Assembly (NCBI GenBank): GCA_029549925.1
Contig: JAKPIF010000026.1
Location: forward strand, 1 to 59,463
Direction of reading: 5' to 3'
Length of the DNA stretch: 59,463 nucleotides
Source of the DNA: a bacterium
GTDB lineage: Bacteria; Patescibacteriota; Saccharimonadia; Saccharimonadales; Saccharimonadaceae
The position numbers were made by a program, and so were the translations under genes. This document shows, in pieces, positions 10,163 to 18,764 of the stretch (positions are counted from its first letter, which is position 1; the number at the start of each line of letters is the position of its first letter). The notes under the pieces were generated by a model. That model made no database searches, was not told the DNA's origin, and saw only the letters and a list, made by a program, of their open reading frames with translations.

Positions 10163-10705
10163 CTATTTTCTTGTCACCTTGACCATCGTGGGGCGGAGAA
10201 CGCGGCCGTGGTAGGTGTAACCCTGACGTAGAACGTCGGCGACAACTTCTGTCTCACCATCACCATCTTCCATCGCCACCGCTTGGTGGATATTATGGTC
10301 GAACTTATCACCCGGCTTAGTCTCAATTGGGGCAATTTTTAGTTCGTTCATCAGTTTGACCACATTTTTGTGCGCCTGCAAGACGCCTTTAGCCCAATCG
10401 TTATCCTTTAATTCATCCGGCGCAGTCGCCGTAGCACTATCTAGGATGTCAATTACCGGCAGTAGCTTTTTAATCACCTTCTCCGTCGCCCGCTGGCTCG
10501 CCCGCTCGATATCCTCGTCCGTATGCTTGCGGTAGTTTTCGAAATCCGCTCGCGTGCGCTGCAAGTCGTTAATCAAGCTCGTTTTATCAGCATTTAGTTG
10601 GTTAATCGTATCATACAAATCGGCGTCCGCATTGTTCGCAATATTATCACCGTCTGTGCCTTTAGCAGTTTTCTTGCCCGCGATATCATCCAAATTCCTA
10701 TCCAT
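10163..10705 (-). CDS. grpE: GrpE nucleotide exchange factor
   Basis: RADFENYRKHTDEDIERA, FDHNIHQAVAMEDG, GYTYHGRVLRPTMVKV. Confidence 0.96.
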   Translation of the reverse strand: MDRNLDDIAGKKTAKGTDGDNIANNADADLYDTINQLNADKTSLINDLQRTRADFENYRKHTDEDIERASQRATEKVIKKLLPVIDILDSATATAPDELKDNDWAKGVLQAHKNVVKLMNELKIAPIETKPGDKFDHNIHQAVAMEDGDGETEVVADVLRQGYTYHGRVLRPTMVKVTRK

Positions 10706-11456
10706 TGTACTCTCCTAGTAAATTATTACTGCTACCTAGTAACTGCTCTAGCATATGCCCCGTCTGGCTCACTAGACGGATTACACGGGCGTAGTCCTGC
10801 CTCGTACTGCCGAGCACGCCAATATAACTATTCTCTGCCAGTGGCGAGCGGAACTTACAGATAATCAACGACGATTCACTACCAGCGCCAATCGGGTTTT
10901 CGCTACCAATAAAGATATTCACCGGCTGGTCAGGCGTCATTTGTTTAAGCCATGGCTCAAGGTTATCCAAAAGGTGCGCCACCGCCCGCACATGATCGGG
11001 GTCGAGGAATTCCGGCTGCTCAAAGAGGTTACTCATCCCGCTGATATATAACTGTTCACCAATGGTCGCAAGACCCATATCATGTGTGAGCTCAACTAGA
11101 CTATCCACCGCTGCTCGAATCGCCAGATCCGCCCGTCCACCACTGATAGCGTGCGCCTTAATCGCCTTGTCAGCATGACGCTGCTTTTCGGTGCGCTCGT
11201 TCGCTTTTTTAATGGCGCCCGTCTCAACTAAACTATTAACATACAGGCGATAGCCCTTGTCCGTCGGCACGCGCCCCGCCGAAGTGTGCGGCTGAGTCAA
11301 ATAGCCCATCTCTTCCAGCTTTTTCATTTCGGATCGCATTGTCGCTGGGGACACATCAAATAATTTAGCTAGTAGCACGCTGCCCACCGGAGCAGCCATC
11401 TCGGCGTACTGTTCAATTACCGCCGCTAATATCTTTGCTTGACGATCCGTCATCAT
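10698..11456 (-). CDS. hrcA: heat-inducible transcription repressor HrcA
   Basis: MTDRQAKILAAVIEQYAE, VSPATMRSEMKKLEEMGYLTQPHTSAGRVPTDKGYR; start set downstream of CIRCE. Confidence 0.96.
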   Translation of the reverse strand: MMTDRQAKILAAVIEQYAEMAAPVGSVLLAKLFDVSPATMRSEMKKLEEMGYLTQPHTSAGRVPTDKGYRLYVNSLVETGAIKKANERTEKQRHADKAIKAHAISGGRADLAIRAAVDSLVELTHDMGLATIGEQLYISGMSNLFEQPEFLDPDHVRAVAHLLDNLEPWLKQMTPDQPVNIFIGSENPIGAGSESSLIICKFRSPLAENSYIGVLGSTRQDYARVIRLVSQTGHMLEQLLGSSNNLLGEYNG

Positions 11457-11473
11457 GATTAAAGCATAGCACG

Positions 11474-11500
11474 TTAGCACTCACTATGCAAGAGTGCTAA
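11474..11500. promoter_or_regulatory. CIRCE operator upstream of hrcA-grpE
   Basis: TTAGCACTC-N9-GAGTGCTAA, exact consensus. Confidence 0.97.
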
Positions 11501-11505
11501 CGTAC

Positions 11506-11889
11506 CTACTGCGTTTCGCCGGAATCAACCGTCACTTCACCTGGATTCTTGAGGTTTAGCGTCTCATCGCTAATTGACGAATTGTCAAATGTTCCCATCT
11601 TGCCTAGGTCATCCTGATATTTCTTGAGCCTCTTGTTGAAATCATCCTCCGCCTTTTTGTCAATTTTGCCACTGCTAGGATACGATTCGTCGTCTTGGCT
11701 CTTCTCGACCTTTTTACGTACCTTCTCGTATCCGGGACGGCTCATATCTAGTTTCATTGCCCCACTCTGGCGATAGAGCCACAGGCTAGCACTCGTCATT
11801 AATATCGCAAAAGCAATACAGGCGATAACGAACAATGCGAATTGGTGTGACTGCCAGAACTCTTTGGCCTTTGCTAGTTTACTTTTCAT
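11506..11889 (-). CDS. hypothetical single-TM protein
   Basis: 127 aa, TM segment then charged region; overlaps the upstream gene. Confidence 0.65.
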   Translation of the reverse strand: MKSKLAKAKEFWQSHQFALFVIACIAFAILMTSASLWLYRQSGAMKLDMSRPGYEKVRKKVEKSQDDESYPSSGKIDKKAEDDFNKRLKKYQDDLGKMGTFDNSSISDETLNLKNPGEVTVDSGETQ

Positions 11890-12373
11890 CGAGTTTTAGC
11901 TCCTTAAAGCTTGACTGATACTCGCTCATCAATTCGCTCAGTCGCTTAATTCGGTTATCTAACCCTAGCCGCTGGTCACGCACATCCTCGAGCTTTTGAT
12001 AAAATTCCGTTGGCTTTTTGTCACACTTCATCTCAATCAAATCCGTCATATCATCGTCGTAATCGTTGTAGTCTTCCCGAAAGTGCGTTAGTTCACTATC
12101 AAAATCCGCCGTAATGGATGCTAGCTCCGCCGCCGCAATTTGATTTGACGCAAGACGGGCATTCATCGCATAAAAGAGCTCCAGCGTCTCGTTGTAGATT
12201 CTCCCGCGGTTAATCCGGAGAGCTGCATCCGACTTCTCGACACGGTTGAGTTGTGACTGTGCCGAGCTGCAAGCAGCCTTAAGCGTATCCTCAGTTGGCA
12301 TTGCCACCGCCGGCATGGCTAAACCGCTAGCCAAAGCTAGAATAGTCATTAGGACAGACGCCAACTTCTTCAT
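11879..12373 (-). CDS. hypothetical secreted coiled-coil protein
   Basis: signal peptide MKKLASVLMTILALASGLAMPAVA; TATACT-N6-ATG. Confidence 0.65.
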   Translation of the reverse strand: MKKLASVLMTILALASGLAMPAVAMPTEDTLKAACSSAQSQLNRVEKSDAALRINRGRIYNETLELFYAMNARLASNQIAAAELASITADFDSELTHFREDYNDYDDDMTDLIEMKCDKKPTEFYQKLEDVRDQRLGLDNRIKRLSELMSEYQSSFKELKLDEK

Positions 12374-12396
12374 AATTCTAGTATAATACAATCTAG

Positions 12397-13101
12397 GTGA
12401 AGAAAAGAAAAATTAATAGCATTCTGAAAATTATCGCTTGGCTAGCGCTCATTATTTGCTTGGCTATTGGTGTTTATTGTATATATCAGCAGTATAGCCA
12501 GCCTGTCACTATTACGGTGAACAGTAGCAGTAAGGATCTTGCTGTCAACGCCTTAAATAATTTAGAAGTCAAGGCGCAGGAGTCGGGTGAAGACTATGAC
12601 CGCGGTGAATTTCTTTCTTCGTGGGGCAAATGGGTAACAGGTTGCAATGTGCGCCAAAAGATTCTTAATCGTGATATCAAGAAAATTACCCATGCCAGCA
12701 ACGGCTGTACGGTTACGAGTGGTGAATTAGATGATCCGTATAGTGGTGAAGTCATCGAGCTCCGCAACAAATCTGCCGTCACTCACAAGGTGCAGATTGA
12801 CCACGTCGTCGCCCTCAGCAACGCTTGGCGCACTGGGGCCCAGCACCTTAGTGAAAAAGAGCGCAATCAGCTAGCTAACGACGACCTCGAACTTATCGCC
12901 GTTAGCAGCCAGACTAACCAGGATAAGTCCGACGGCGACGCCAGCGAGTGGCTACCCGAAAATACCGCCTTTCACTGCGAATACATCGCCCGCCAAATTG
13001 CCGTTAAGATCAAATACCATTTATGGGTAACTGCTAGCGAAAGGAACGCAATGGTGGGCGTACTGAAAACTTGTCCCGACCAGAAATTACCAGCCGAATA
13101 G
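12397..13101 (+). CDS. membrane-anchored/secreted HNH nuclease (DUF1524/GmrSD C-terminal-like)
   Basis: N-terminal TM; VQIDHVVALSNAWRTGAQ...NDDLELIAVSSQTNQDKSD...EWLPEN. Confidence 0.85.
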   Translation: MKKRKINSILKIIAWLALIICLAIGVYCIYQQYSQPVTITVNSSSKDLAVNALNNLEVKAQESGEDYDRGEFLSSWGKWVTGCNVRQKILNRDIKKITHASNGCTVTSGELDDPYSGEVIELRNKSAVTHKVQIDHVVALSNAWRTGAQHLSEKERNQLANDDLELIAVSSQTNQDKSDGDASEWLPENTAFHCEYIARQIAVKIKYHLWVTASERNAMVGVLKTCPDQKLPAE

Positions 13102-13119
13102 ATAGAGTATAATTAAGGT

Positions 13120-13554
13120 ATGTTAGTCAAAACGGCAGAAGAGATGGAGACGCTCGGACGAGAGATTGGCGCCACCCTAAAGGGCGGCGAAGTTATCGAG
13201 CTCATCGGCGACGTCGGCGCCGGCAAAACCACGTTTACACGCGGTCTAGCTCTTGGACTTGGCATCACTAGCCCCATCACTTCCCCGTCGTTCACGATTA
13301 GTTGCCGCTACCCCGCACGAGGCGGACTCAGCCTCAACCACTACGACTTTTATCGTTTGTCAAATCCTGGCGTAGTCGCCATGGAGCTCGCCGAATCAAT
13401 TAGCGACCCACGCGCCATCACTGTCATTGAATGGGGCGAGAGCATTCAGGACGTTCTGCCTAAAAATCATATCATTATTCGCATCAATTACATGCCCGAC
13501 GCCGGTCGCACAGTGGAAATCTCGGGCTATGATTATTCCACAACGGAAAATTAG
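13120..13554 (+). CDS. tsaE: tRNA threonylcarbamoyladenosine biosynthesis ATPase TsaE
   Basis: LIGDVGAGKTTFTRGLALGLG, SPSFTI, HYDFYRL, VIEWGE. Confidence 0.93.
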   Translation: MLVKTAEEMETLGREIGATLKGGEVIELIGDVGAGKTTFTRGLALGLGITSPITSPSFTISCRYPARGGLSLNHYDFYRLSNPGVVAMELAESISDPRAITVIEWGESIQDVLPKNHIIIRINYMPDAGRTVEISGYDYSTTEN

Positions 13555-13581
13555 CTGAAAGCATGCTAACATTAAATAAGC

Positions 13582-15348
13582 ATGACCAAAATCCACCACA
13601 CGCGCCATTTGCTTGCTTTCTTATTCATTTTAACTAGTGCAGTTTTCTTATCTCCGACCGCTAGCGCCAAAATTGACACCACGAATGTCGAGCCAGTCAC
13701 CGACGAACGCTGGGTAATTAGCGAGTTCTATCCGGGCAGTGGCGACGACTACGACGGTGCTTATCTCGAAATTTACAATAATACCGATAGGCGCACCATC
13801 GGCTATAAGGATTTTGTTGTTAACTTACCTTTTGACCTCGAATTGCCACCGGTCTACGGTATTCACAATTACCGCCCACACGGCTATAAAAAGCTCTCTC
13901 TCGAAGATGGCTGGGAAGGCTGGGCCGTCAAGGAATACCTTGATGTGATGTACGGTGATAAATATTTCTCCGAAGTCGAAGATGCCCTTAACCAGATGGA
14001 CGGCTATGCCTACGAGCGCTGTCAGATTAGCGAGAATAAGCCTGCTATTTCCGATAAGTTCTATTATGGCAAAAAGTCGCCCGGCAAGCGTATCCTCTGT
14101 AGCGATAAGAGCATTCAGGAAACACCCGACGGCATTCTCGGTGAAGACGATATCGATGATCATCAGTGTAAGAACTTGCGGCTAAACGAAATTTATACCA
14201 ATACCGACAATAAACAGTTTATCGAGGTCAAGAATATAGGCGACGAAGATATCAACCTCAGCCACTGTTACTTGTCCAATAGCAAGGACGAAAATGACAA
14301 TATGGTCGCCTTCGCTGACGGCGAAGCTATACTTGCTAAGGGCGAAATTACAAGCGCCGATCCGACAATGCTTGGCCTAGATAGCCTCAACCTGACACGG
14401 GGCATTATCTATCTCGTTGATTCCGATCGCCAAACCGTTGTGGACTATAGACGCTATGCTACGCCAAAGAAGAACACTGCTCTAGCACTAGACGATAAGA
14501 GTGAATGGCAGATTACCTACGAGCCAACGCCAGATGAAACAAACGCCATCACCGAGGAGCCTTGCCCCACTGGCCAAACTAGAAATCCCGAAACCAATCG
14601 TTGCGTTAAGAATAGTGATAAAGATGATAACAAGGACGATGAGGATAATTCCACCAATAAAAATAAGGCCTGCCCTAAGGGGAAATATTACTACGAGCCG
14701 ACGGGGCGTTGTCGCACAATTCCCACCGACGATTCTGACGATAGCTCATCTAGTGGCTCTAATTCCTCTGCCATGCAGCCCTGCCGTGAGGGCTATGAAA
14801 GGAGTCCTGAGACAAATCGCTGCCGCAAAATCACCACCGATAGTGGGTCTAACAGCTCGTCAAGCCTGACACCCTGCGCTAGTGGCTATGAAAGGAATCC
14901 TGACACTAATCGGTGCATCAAGATAAAGACTTCCTCAGGCACTAACAGTAGCTTTTCGTCGTCTGGTCAAAAGACTTTAATACCTTGCAAGGACGGCTAC
15001 GAGCGGAATCCCGCTACTAATAGGTGTGTTAAAAAGAAATCCGCCGCCTCAACTAATCTAAAGGCCTGTAAAGAGGGCTATGAACGTAGTCCTGAGACAA
15101 ATCGCTGCCGCAAGAAAACATCGTCGTCCGGCAGTAGTAAATCGAATAGCACAAATGGTGCCAAGTTTCCCGTCACCACTAAATCGACAAATGGCAGTGG
15201 GAGTGGCACGACTAGCACCACGGGGCTACTAATTATTCTCGGCGTCGTCAGCGGAATAAGTGTTATCATTTTGATATGGCAATATCGAGCAGAAATCGGC
15301 CGCTTTTACCGCAAGCTAGCGGGCGAACAGCACGTCAAACAGAGGTAG
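13582..15348 (+). CDS. secreted lamin-tail-domain-like protein with six C-x-G-x(n)-P-x-T-x-RC repeats and C-terminal TM
   Basis: signal peptide; VISEFYPGSGDDYDGAYLEIYN, LRLNEIYTNTDNKQFIEVKN; ACKEGYERSPETNRCRK-type repeats. Confidence 0.8.
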   Translation: MTKIHHTRHLLAFLFILTSAVFLSPTASAKIDTTNVEPVTDERWVISEFYPGSGDDYDGAYLEIYNNTDRRTIGYKDFVVNLPFDLELPPVYGIHNYRPHGYKKLSLEDGWEGWAVKEYLDVMYGDKYFSEVEDALNQMDGYAYERCQISENKPAISDKFYYGKKSPGKRILCSDKSIQETPDGILGEDDIDDHQCKNLRLNEIYTNTDNKQFIEVKNIGDEDINLSHCYLSNSKDENDNMVAFADGEAILAKGEITSADPTMLGLDSLNLTRGIIYLVDSDRQTVVDYRRYATPKKNTALALDDKSEWQITYEPTPDETNAITEEPCPTGQTRNPETNRCVKNSDKDDNKDDEDNSTNKNKACPKGKYYYEPTGRCRTIPTDDSDDSSSSGSNSSAMQPCREGYERSPETNRCRKITTDSGSNSSSSLTPCASGYERNPDTNRCIKIKTSSGTNSSFSSSGQKTLIPCKDGYERNPATNRCVKKKSAASTNLKACKEGYERSPETNRCRKKTSSSGSSKSNSTNGAKFPVTTKSTNGSGSGTTSTTGLLIILGVVSGISVIILIWQYRAEIGRFYRKLAGEQHVKQR

Positions 15349-15349
15349 C

Positions 15350-15856
15350 ATGCGCGTAATTGGCATCGATCCCGGAACGGGTATTCTCGGCTTTGGCGTG
15401 ATTGACTTTCAGCCACGCAAGAAGCCTGTCGTTCTGGATGTCGGTGTTGTGGCTACTCCCGCTCACACTCCACTTAAAACGCGCCTGCTCGATATCTATG
15501 ACTCACTAAACGAAATTATTGACACACATCATCCCGATGTCATGTCAATTGAAAAGCTCTTCTTTGCCCGCAACATTACTACTGCTATCAGCGTCGCCGA
15601 GGCACGCGGCGTAGTTATCCTCGTTGCCGCCCAGCACGATATGCCAGTCTATGAATATACCCCGCTGCAGATTAAGCAAACCCTCACTGGCTTCGGTCGC
15701 GCCGAGAAAAAGCAGGTTCAGGAAATGGTACGCTTGCAGCTCGGCATGAAAGAGATCGTTAAGCCCGATGATGCCGCCGACGCCCTTGCCGCCGCCATTA
15801 CCCACGATCTAATGAGTCGTGGCGGTGTGGCGCCCGAAAAGGACCTTCAGCTCTAG
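15350..15856 (+). CDS. ruvC: crossover junction endodeoxyribonuclease RuvC
   Basis: MRVIGIDPGTGILGFGV, IEKLFFARN, DAADALAAAI. Confidence 0.95.
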   Translation: MRVIGIDPGTGILGFGVIDFQPRKKPVVLDVGVVATPAHTPLKTRLLDIYDSLNEIIDTHHPDVMSIEKLFFARNITTAISVAEARGVVILVAAQHDMPVYEYTPLQIKQTLTGFGRAEKKQVQEMVRLQLGMKEIVKPDDAADALAAAITHDLMSRGGVAPEKDLQL

Positions 15857-15895
15857 CCTAGCTAGCCATTTTTGCTAGTGGTATATAATAGTGCT

Positions 15896-16909
15896 ATGGG
15901 AATTCAACGGATGGTAGAACCGACTGCTATCCCGGCCGAGCAGCCGGGCGCTACAGAGGAGGCTGCCGTTGAACAAACGCTACGTCCTCAGACCTTTGAA
16001 GACTACATTGGCCAGCCGCGGATGAAAAAGAATCTTAGACTTGCCATCGCGGCCGCTAAAAAGCGTGGCGATCCAATTGACCACGTTCTACTTTATGGCC
16101 CACCGGGACTCGGTAAAACGACCATGGCAGGAGTCATTGCTAACGAAATGGCCACGGGGCTACGCGTCACATCCGGACCAGCTATTGAGCGAGCCGGCGA
16201 TCTAGCCAGCATTCTAACTAATCTGCAGGATGGCGATATTCTCTTTATCGACGAGATTCACCGCCTCAGCCGCGCCGTAGAAGAAGTACTCTATTCTGCC
16301 ATGGAGGATTTCAAACTCGATATTGTTATCGGCAAAGGACCTGCTGCTCGCTCGGTGCGGCTAGATTTACCGAAATTTACCGTCATTGGCGCCACCACTA
16401 GGACGGGCAGCCTCGCCGCACCGCTCCGTGACCGCTTTGGCCATCTATTCCACCTCGAATTTTATTCCGTGGACGATATTAAAAAGATTATTGAACGAAG
16501 CGCTAAGATTCTCGAAGCGCCGATCAAGGACGACGCCGCCCTGGCCCTAGCTAAACGCAGTCGCCAGACACCGCGCATTGCTAATCGCCTCTTAAAGCGG
16601 GTACGAGACTATGCCGAAGTCCATGGCAGTGGGGTTATTGACATGAAGGCAACTGACGAGGCGCTAAGGCTTCTCGAGATTGATGAGCTCGGGCTCGACC
16701 CAGCTGATCGCCGTATGCTCAAGGCGATGTGGGATAGCTACCGCGATCACCCCGTGGGGCTTAATACCATCGCCGCCCTGACGGGCGACGAGGCGAGCAC
16801 CATTGAGGACTTTTATGAGCCATATCTGATGCAAATTGGCTTCATCGAGCGCACCCCGCGCGGACGCATAGTAACAATGAAGGCACGGAAGTATCTAGGA
16901 CTTAGTTAA
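15896..16909 (+). CDS. ruvB: Holliday junction helicase RuvB
   Basis: [38 protein letters not shown]; start at MGIQRM preceded by TATAAT-N6. Confidence 0.97.
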   Translation: MGIQRMVEPTAIPAEQPGATEEAAVEQTLRPQTFEDYIGQPRMKKNLRLAIAAAKKRGDPIDHVLLYGPPGLGKTTMAGVIANEMATGLRVTSGPAIERAGDLASILTNLQDGDILFIDEIHRLSRAVEEVLYSAMEDFKLDIVIGKGPAARSVRLDLPKFTVIGATTRTGSLAAPLRDRFGHLFHLEFYSVDDIKKIIERSAKILEAPIKDDAALALAKRSRQTPRIANRLLKRVRDYAEVHGSGVIDMKATDEALRLLEIDELGLDPADRRMLKAMWDSYRDHPVGLNTIAALTGDEASTIEDFYEPYLMQIGFIERTPRGRIVTMKARKYLGLS

Positions 16910-17541
16910 GCTTTACTGGCGCCGGTGGCGACGTGAAGTTCTTTGCGCGAAGTCATCTTACCGTTATCATCGACCGTATATTCTAGAATCATACCAAGCG
17001 GCATCTCAAACTTAGAGATACCATCGTCGCTGATACTCTCGATATATTTGACGAGCGAACGCATGCTGTTGCCGTGACCAACTAGTAGTACATTCTCGCC
17101 CTTCTCTAGCTCTGGTACGACCGTTTCCTTGAACCAAGGTACAGCACGATCATAAACCATATGCAGCGTCTCTCCGTTAGGAATCGGTTCGTCAAAGTTG
17201 CGCCGAATAGCATTGAATTTCTCGTCGCCAACTTCCGCTTTAACCTCCCACTTATTCTTGCCAGTATAGTCACCATAATCACGCTCATTAATTGCCGCTA
17301 CCTCGCTTAGTGGTAAGTCAGTTTGCCCCTGCGTCTTCAGAACGTTCTCGGCCGTATGAATTGCCCGTTGTAGCTTGCTAGTGTAGACGTGGTCAAAGTG
17401 AATATCCTTTAGCTGCTCGCCCATAGCCTGCGCCTCTTTGACACCAGCATCAGTCAAATCAACGTCAGTCCAGCCCGTCCATTTACCTAGACTGTTCCAC
17501 TGACTCTCGCCGTGACGAAGCAAAACTACTGTTCCTGACAT
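16906..17541 (-). CDS. gpmA: 2,3-bisphosphoglycerate-dependent phosphoglycerate mutase
   Basis: [52 protein letters not shown]. Confidence 0.95.
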   Translation of the reverse strand: MSGTVVLLRHGESQWNSLGKWTGWTDVDLTDAGVKEAQAMGEQLKDIHFDHVYTSKLQRAIHTAENVLKTQGQTDLPLSEVAAINERDYGDYTGKNKWEVKAEVGDEKFNAIRRNFDEPIPNGETLHMVYDRAVPWFKETVVPELEKGENVLLVGHGNSMRSLVKYIESISDDGISKFEMPLGMILEYTVDDNGKMTSRKELHVATGASKA

Positions 17542-17566
17542 TGCTCCTCCTATTCTCTATTAACTA

Positions 17567-18106
17567 TTAATAATTTTCTGCTTTAATTTCAAAGTAAGCC
17601 TGTGGATGCCCACACACCGGGCAGACATCTGGCGCCGACGTACCAACTACGATATGACCACAGTTACGACACTGCCAAATCTTGACGCTACCCCGTTCAA
17701 AGACCTCGCCCTTTTCGACATTCTGTAGTAGCTTGCGATAACGCTCTTCGTGATGCCTTTCTATTTCACCGACCTGTCGAAACTTCTCAGCAAGCTCAGA
17801 AAAGCCTTCCTCTTCGGCGGTCTTAGCAAAGCCAGCATACATATCGGTCCACTCGTAATTCTCGCCCTCGGCAGCTGCCTTTAGGTTCTCTTCCGTTGTA
17901 CCGATACCGCCAAGTTCACGAAACCACATTTTAGCGTGATAGCGCTCATTATCTGCCGTCTCACCAAAGATGGCCGCAATCTGCTCGTAGCCTTCCTTTT
18001 TAGCTACGCTTTGGAAAAAATAATATTTATTGCGTGCCTGCGACTCCCCCGCAAACGCCGCCTGCAAGTTTTTTTCAGTCTGCGTGCCCGTATACTTATT
18101 TGCCAT
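17567..18106 (-). CDS. rubrerythrin
   Basis: diiron [22 protein letters not shown], rubredoxin-like CRNCG...[12 protein letters not shown]. Confidence 0.95.
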   Translation of the reverse strand: MANKYTGTQTEKNLQAAFAGESQARNKYYFFQSVAKKEGYEQIAAIFGETADNERYHAKMWFRELGGIGTTEENLKAAAEGENYEWTDMYAGFAKTAEEEGFSELAEKFRQVGEIERHHEERYRKLLQNVEKGEVFERGSVKIWQCRNCGHIVVGTSAPDVCPVCGHPQAYFEIKAENY

Positions 18107-18122
18107 TCTATCTCCTTTCTAA

Positions 18123-18746
18123 TTAATTATTGCCGCCCAGTTGGCGCTGCACTTCATCAATGGCGTCCTTCGCCCCTGGAATCTGTGCCAACGTTAGATC
18201 AATTACACCTTGGCTATTGCCGCCAAAGCTGCCTTGGATGTTATTACATGACGTTGTCCAGAGGTCGCTACCAACCGTGCTATCGTCTCGCACAATATAC
18301 TCGATTAGCTGACCCCCCGGACAAATACCATCGTTCTTTGTCGCTACCTTATTAGTCGTTTCCCTACTAAAACCACGGTTTTTTAGCGCCTTGAGGTAAG
18401 CGTTAAAAGAATTATTATCATTACCGAGATTGATCTCTTTGGCCACATTGTTACGACCATAGCCCTGATAAACCTTAACCTGACGACTCGAGCTACTGAG
18501 GCTAATATCAATATCATAGTGGTTCTCGCGTGCCACGACAGAGCCACGGACCTTGACCTCTACTCGCGTAGTGTCCGTCGGATTCTCTAATAAATCCACC
18601 ACCGCTGTTTGCTTCAGCTGGCTAGACGGCTTTTTGTTACTGCCACTCAGGATAACTCGCACCATAAAGACCACGCCCCCAATTAGCACCAGTGTAACGA
18701 GTGTCACGAGAATAATTAGGCCAACTTTGTCATTCGGTTGCTTCAT
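18123..18746 (-). CDS. hypothetical membrane-anchored protein
   Basis: N-terminal TM; TATAAT-N6-ATG. Confidence 0.65.
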   Translation of the reverse strand: MKQPNDKVGLIILVTLVTLVLIGGVVFMVRVILSGSNKKPSSQLKQTAVVDLLENPTDTTRVEVKVRGSVVARENHYDIDISLSSSSRQVKVYQGYGRNNVAKEINLGNDNNSFNAYLKALKNRGFSRETTNKVATKNDGICPGGQLIEYIVRDDSTVGSDLWTTSCNNIQGSFGGNSQGVIDLTLAQIPGAKDAIDEVQRQLGGNN

Positions 18747-18764
18747 ATAAACATTATAGCATAG

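Noticed and set aside
14548-15120. Near-identical DNA repeats considered as a CRISPR or tandem array
   Set aside because: Repeats are in frame, vary at synonymous sites and encode a protein module; no spacer-repeat regularity.
15350-16909. Absence of ruvA between ruvC and ruvB as a biological loss
   Set aside because: ruvA can be located elsewhere; cannot be judged from this window.
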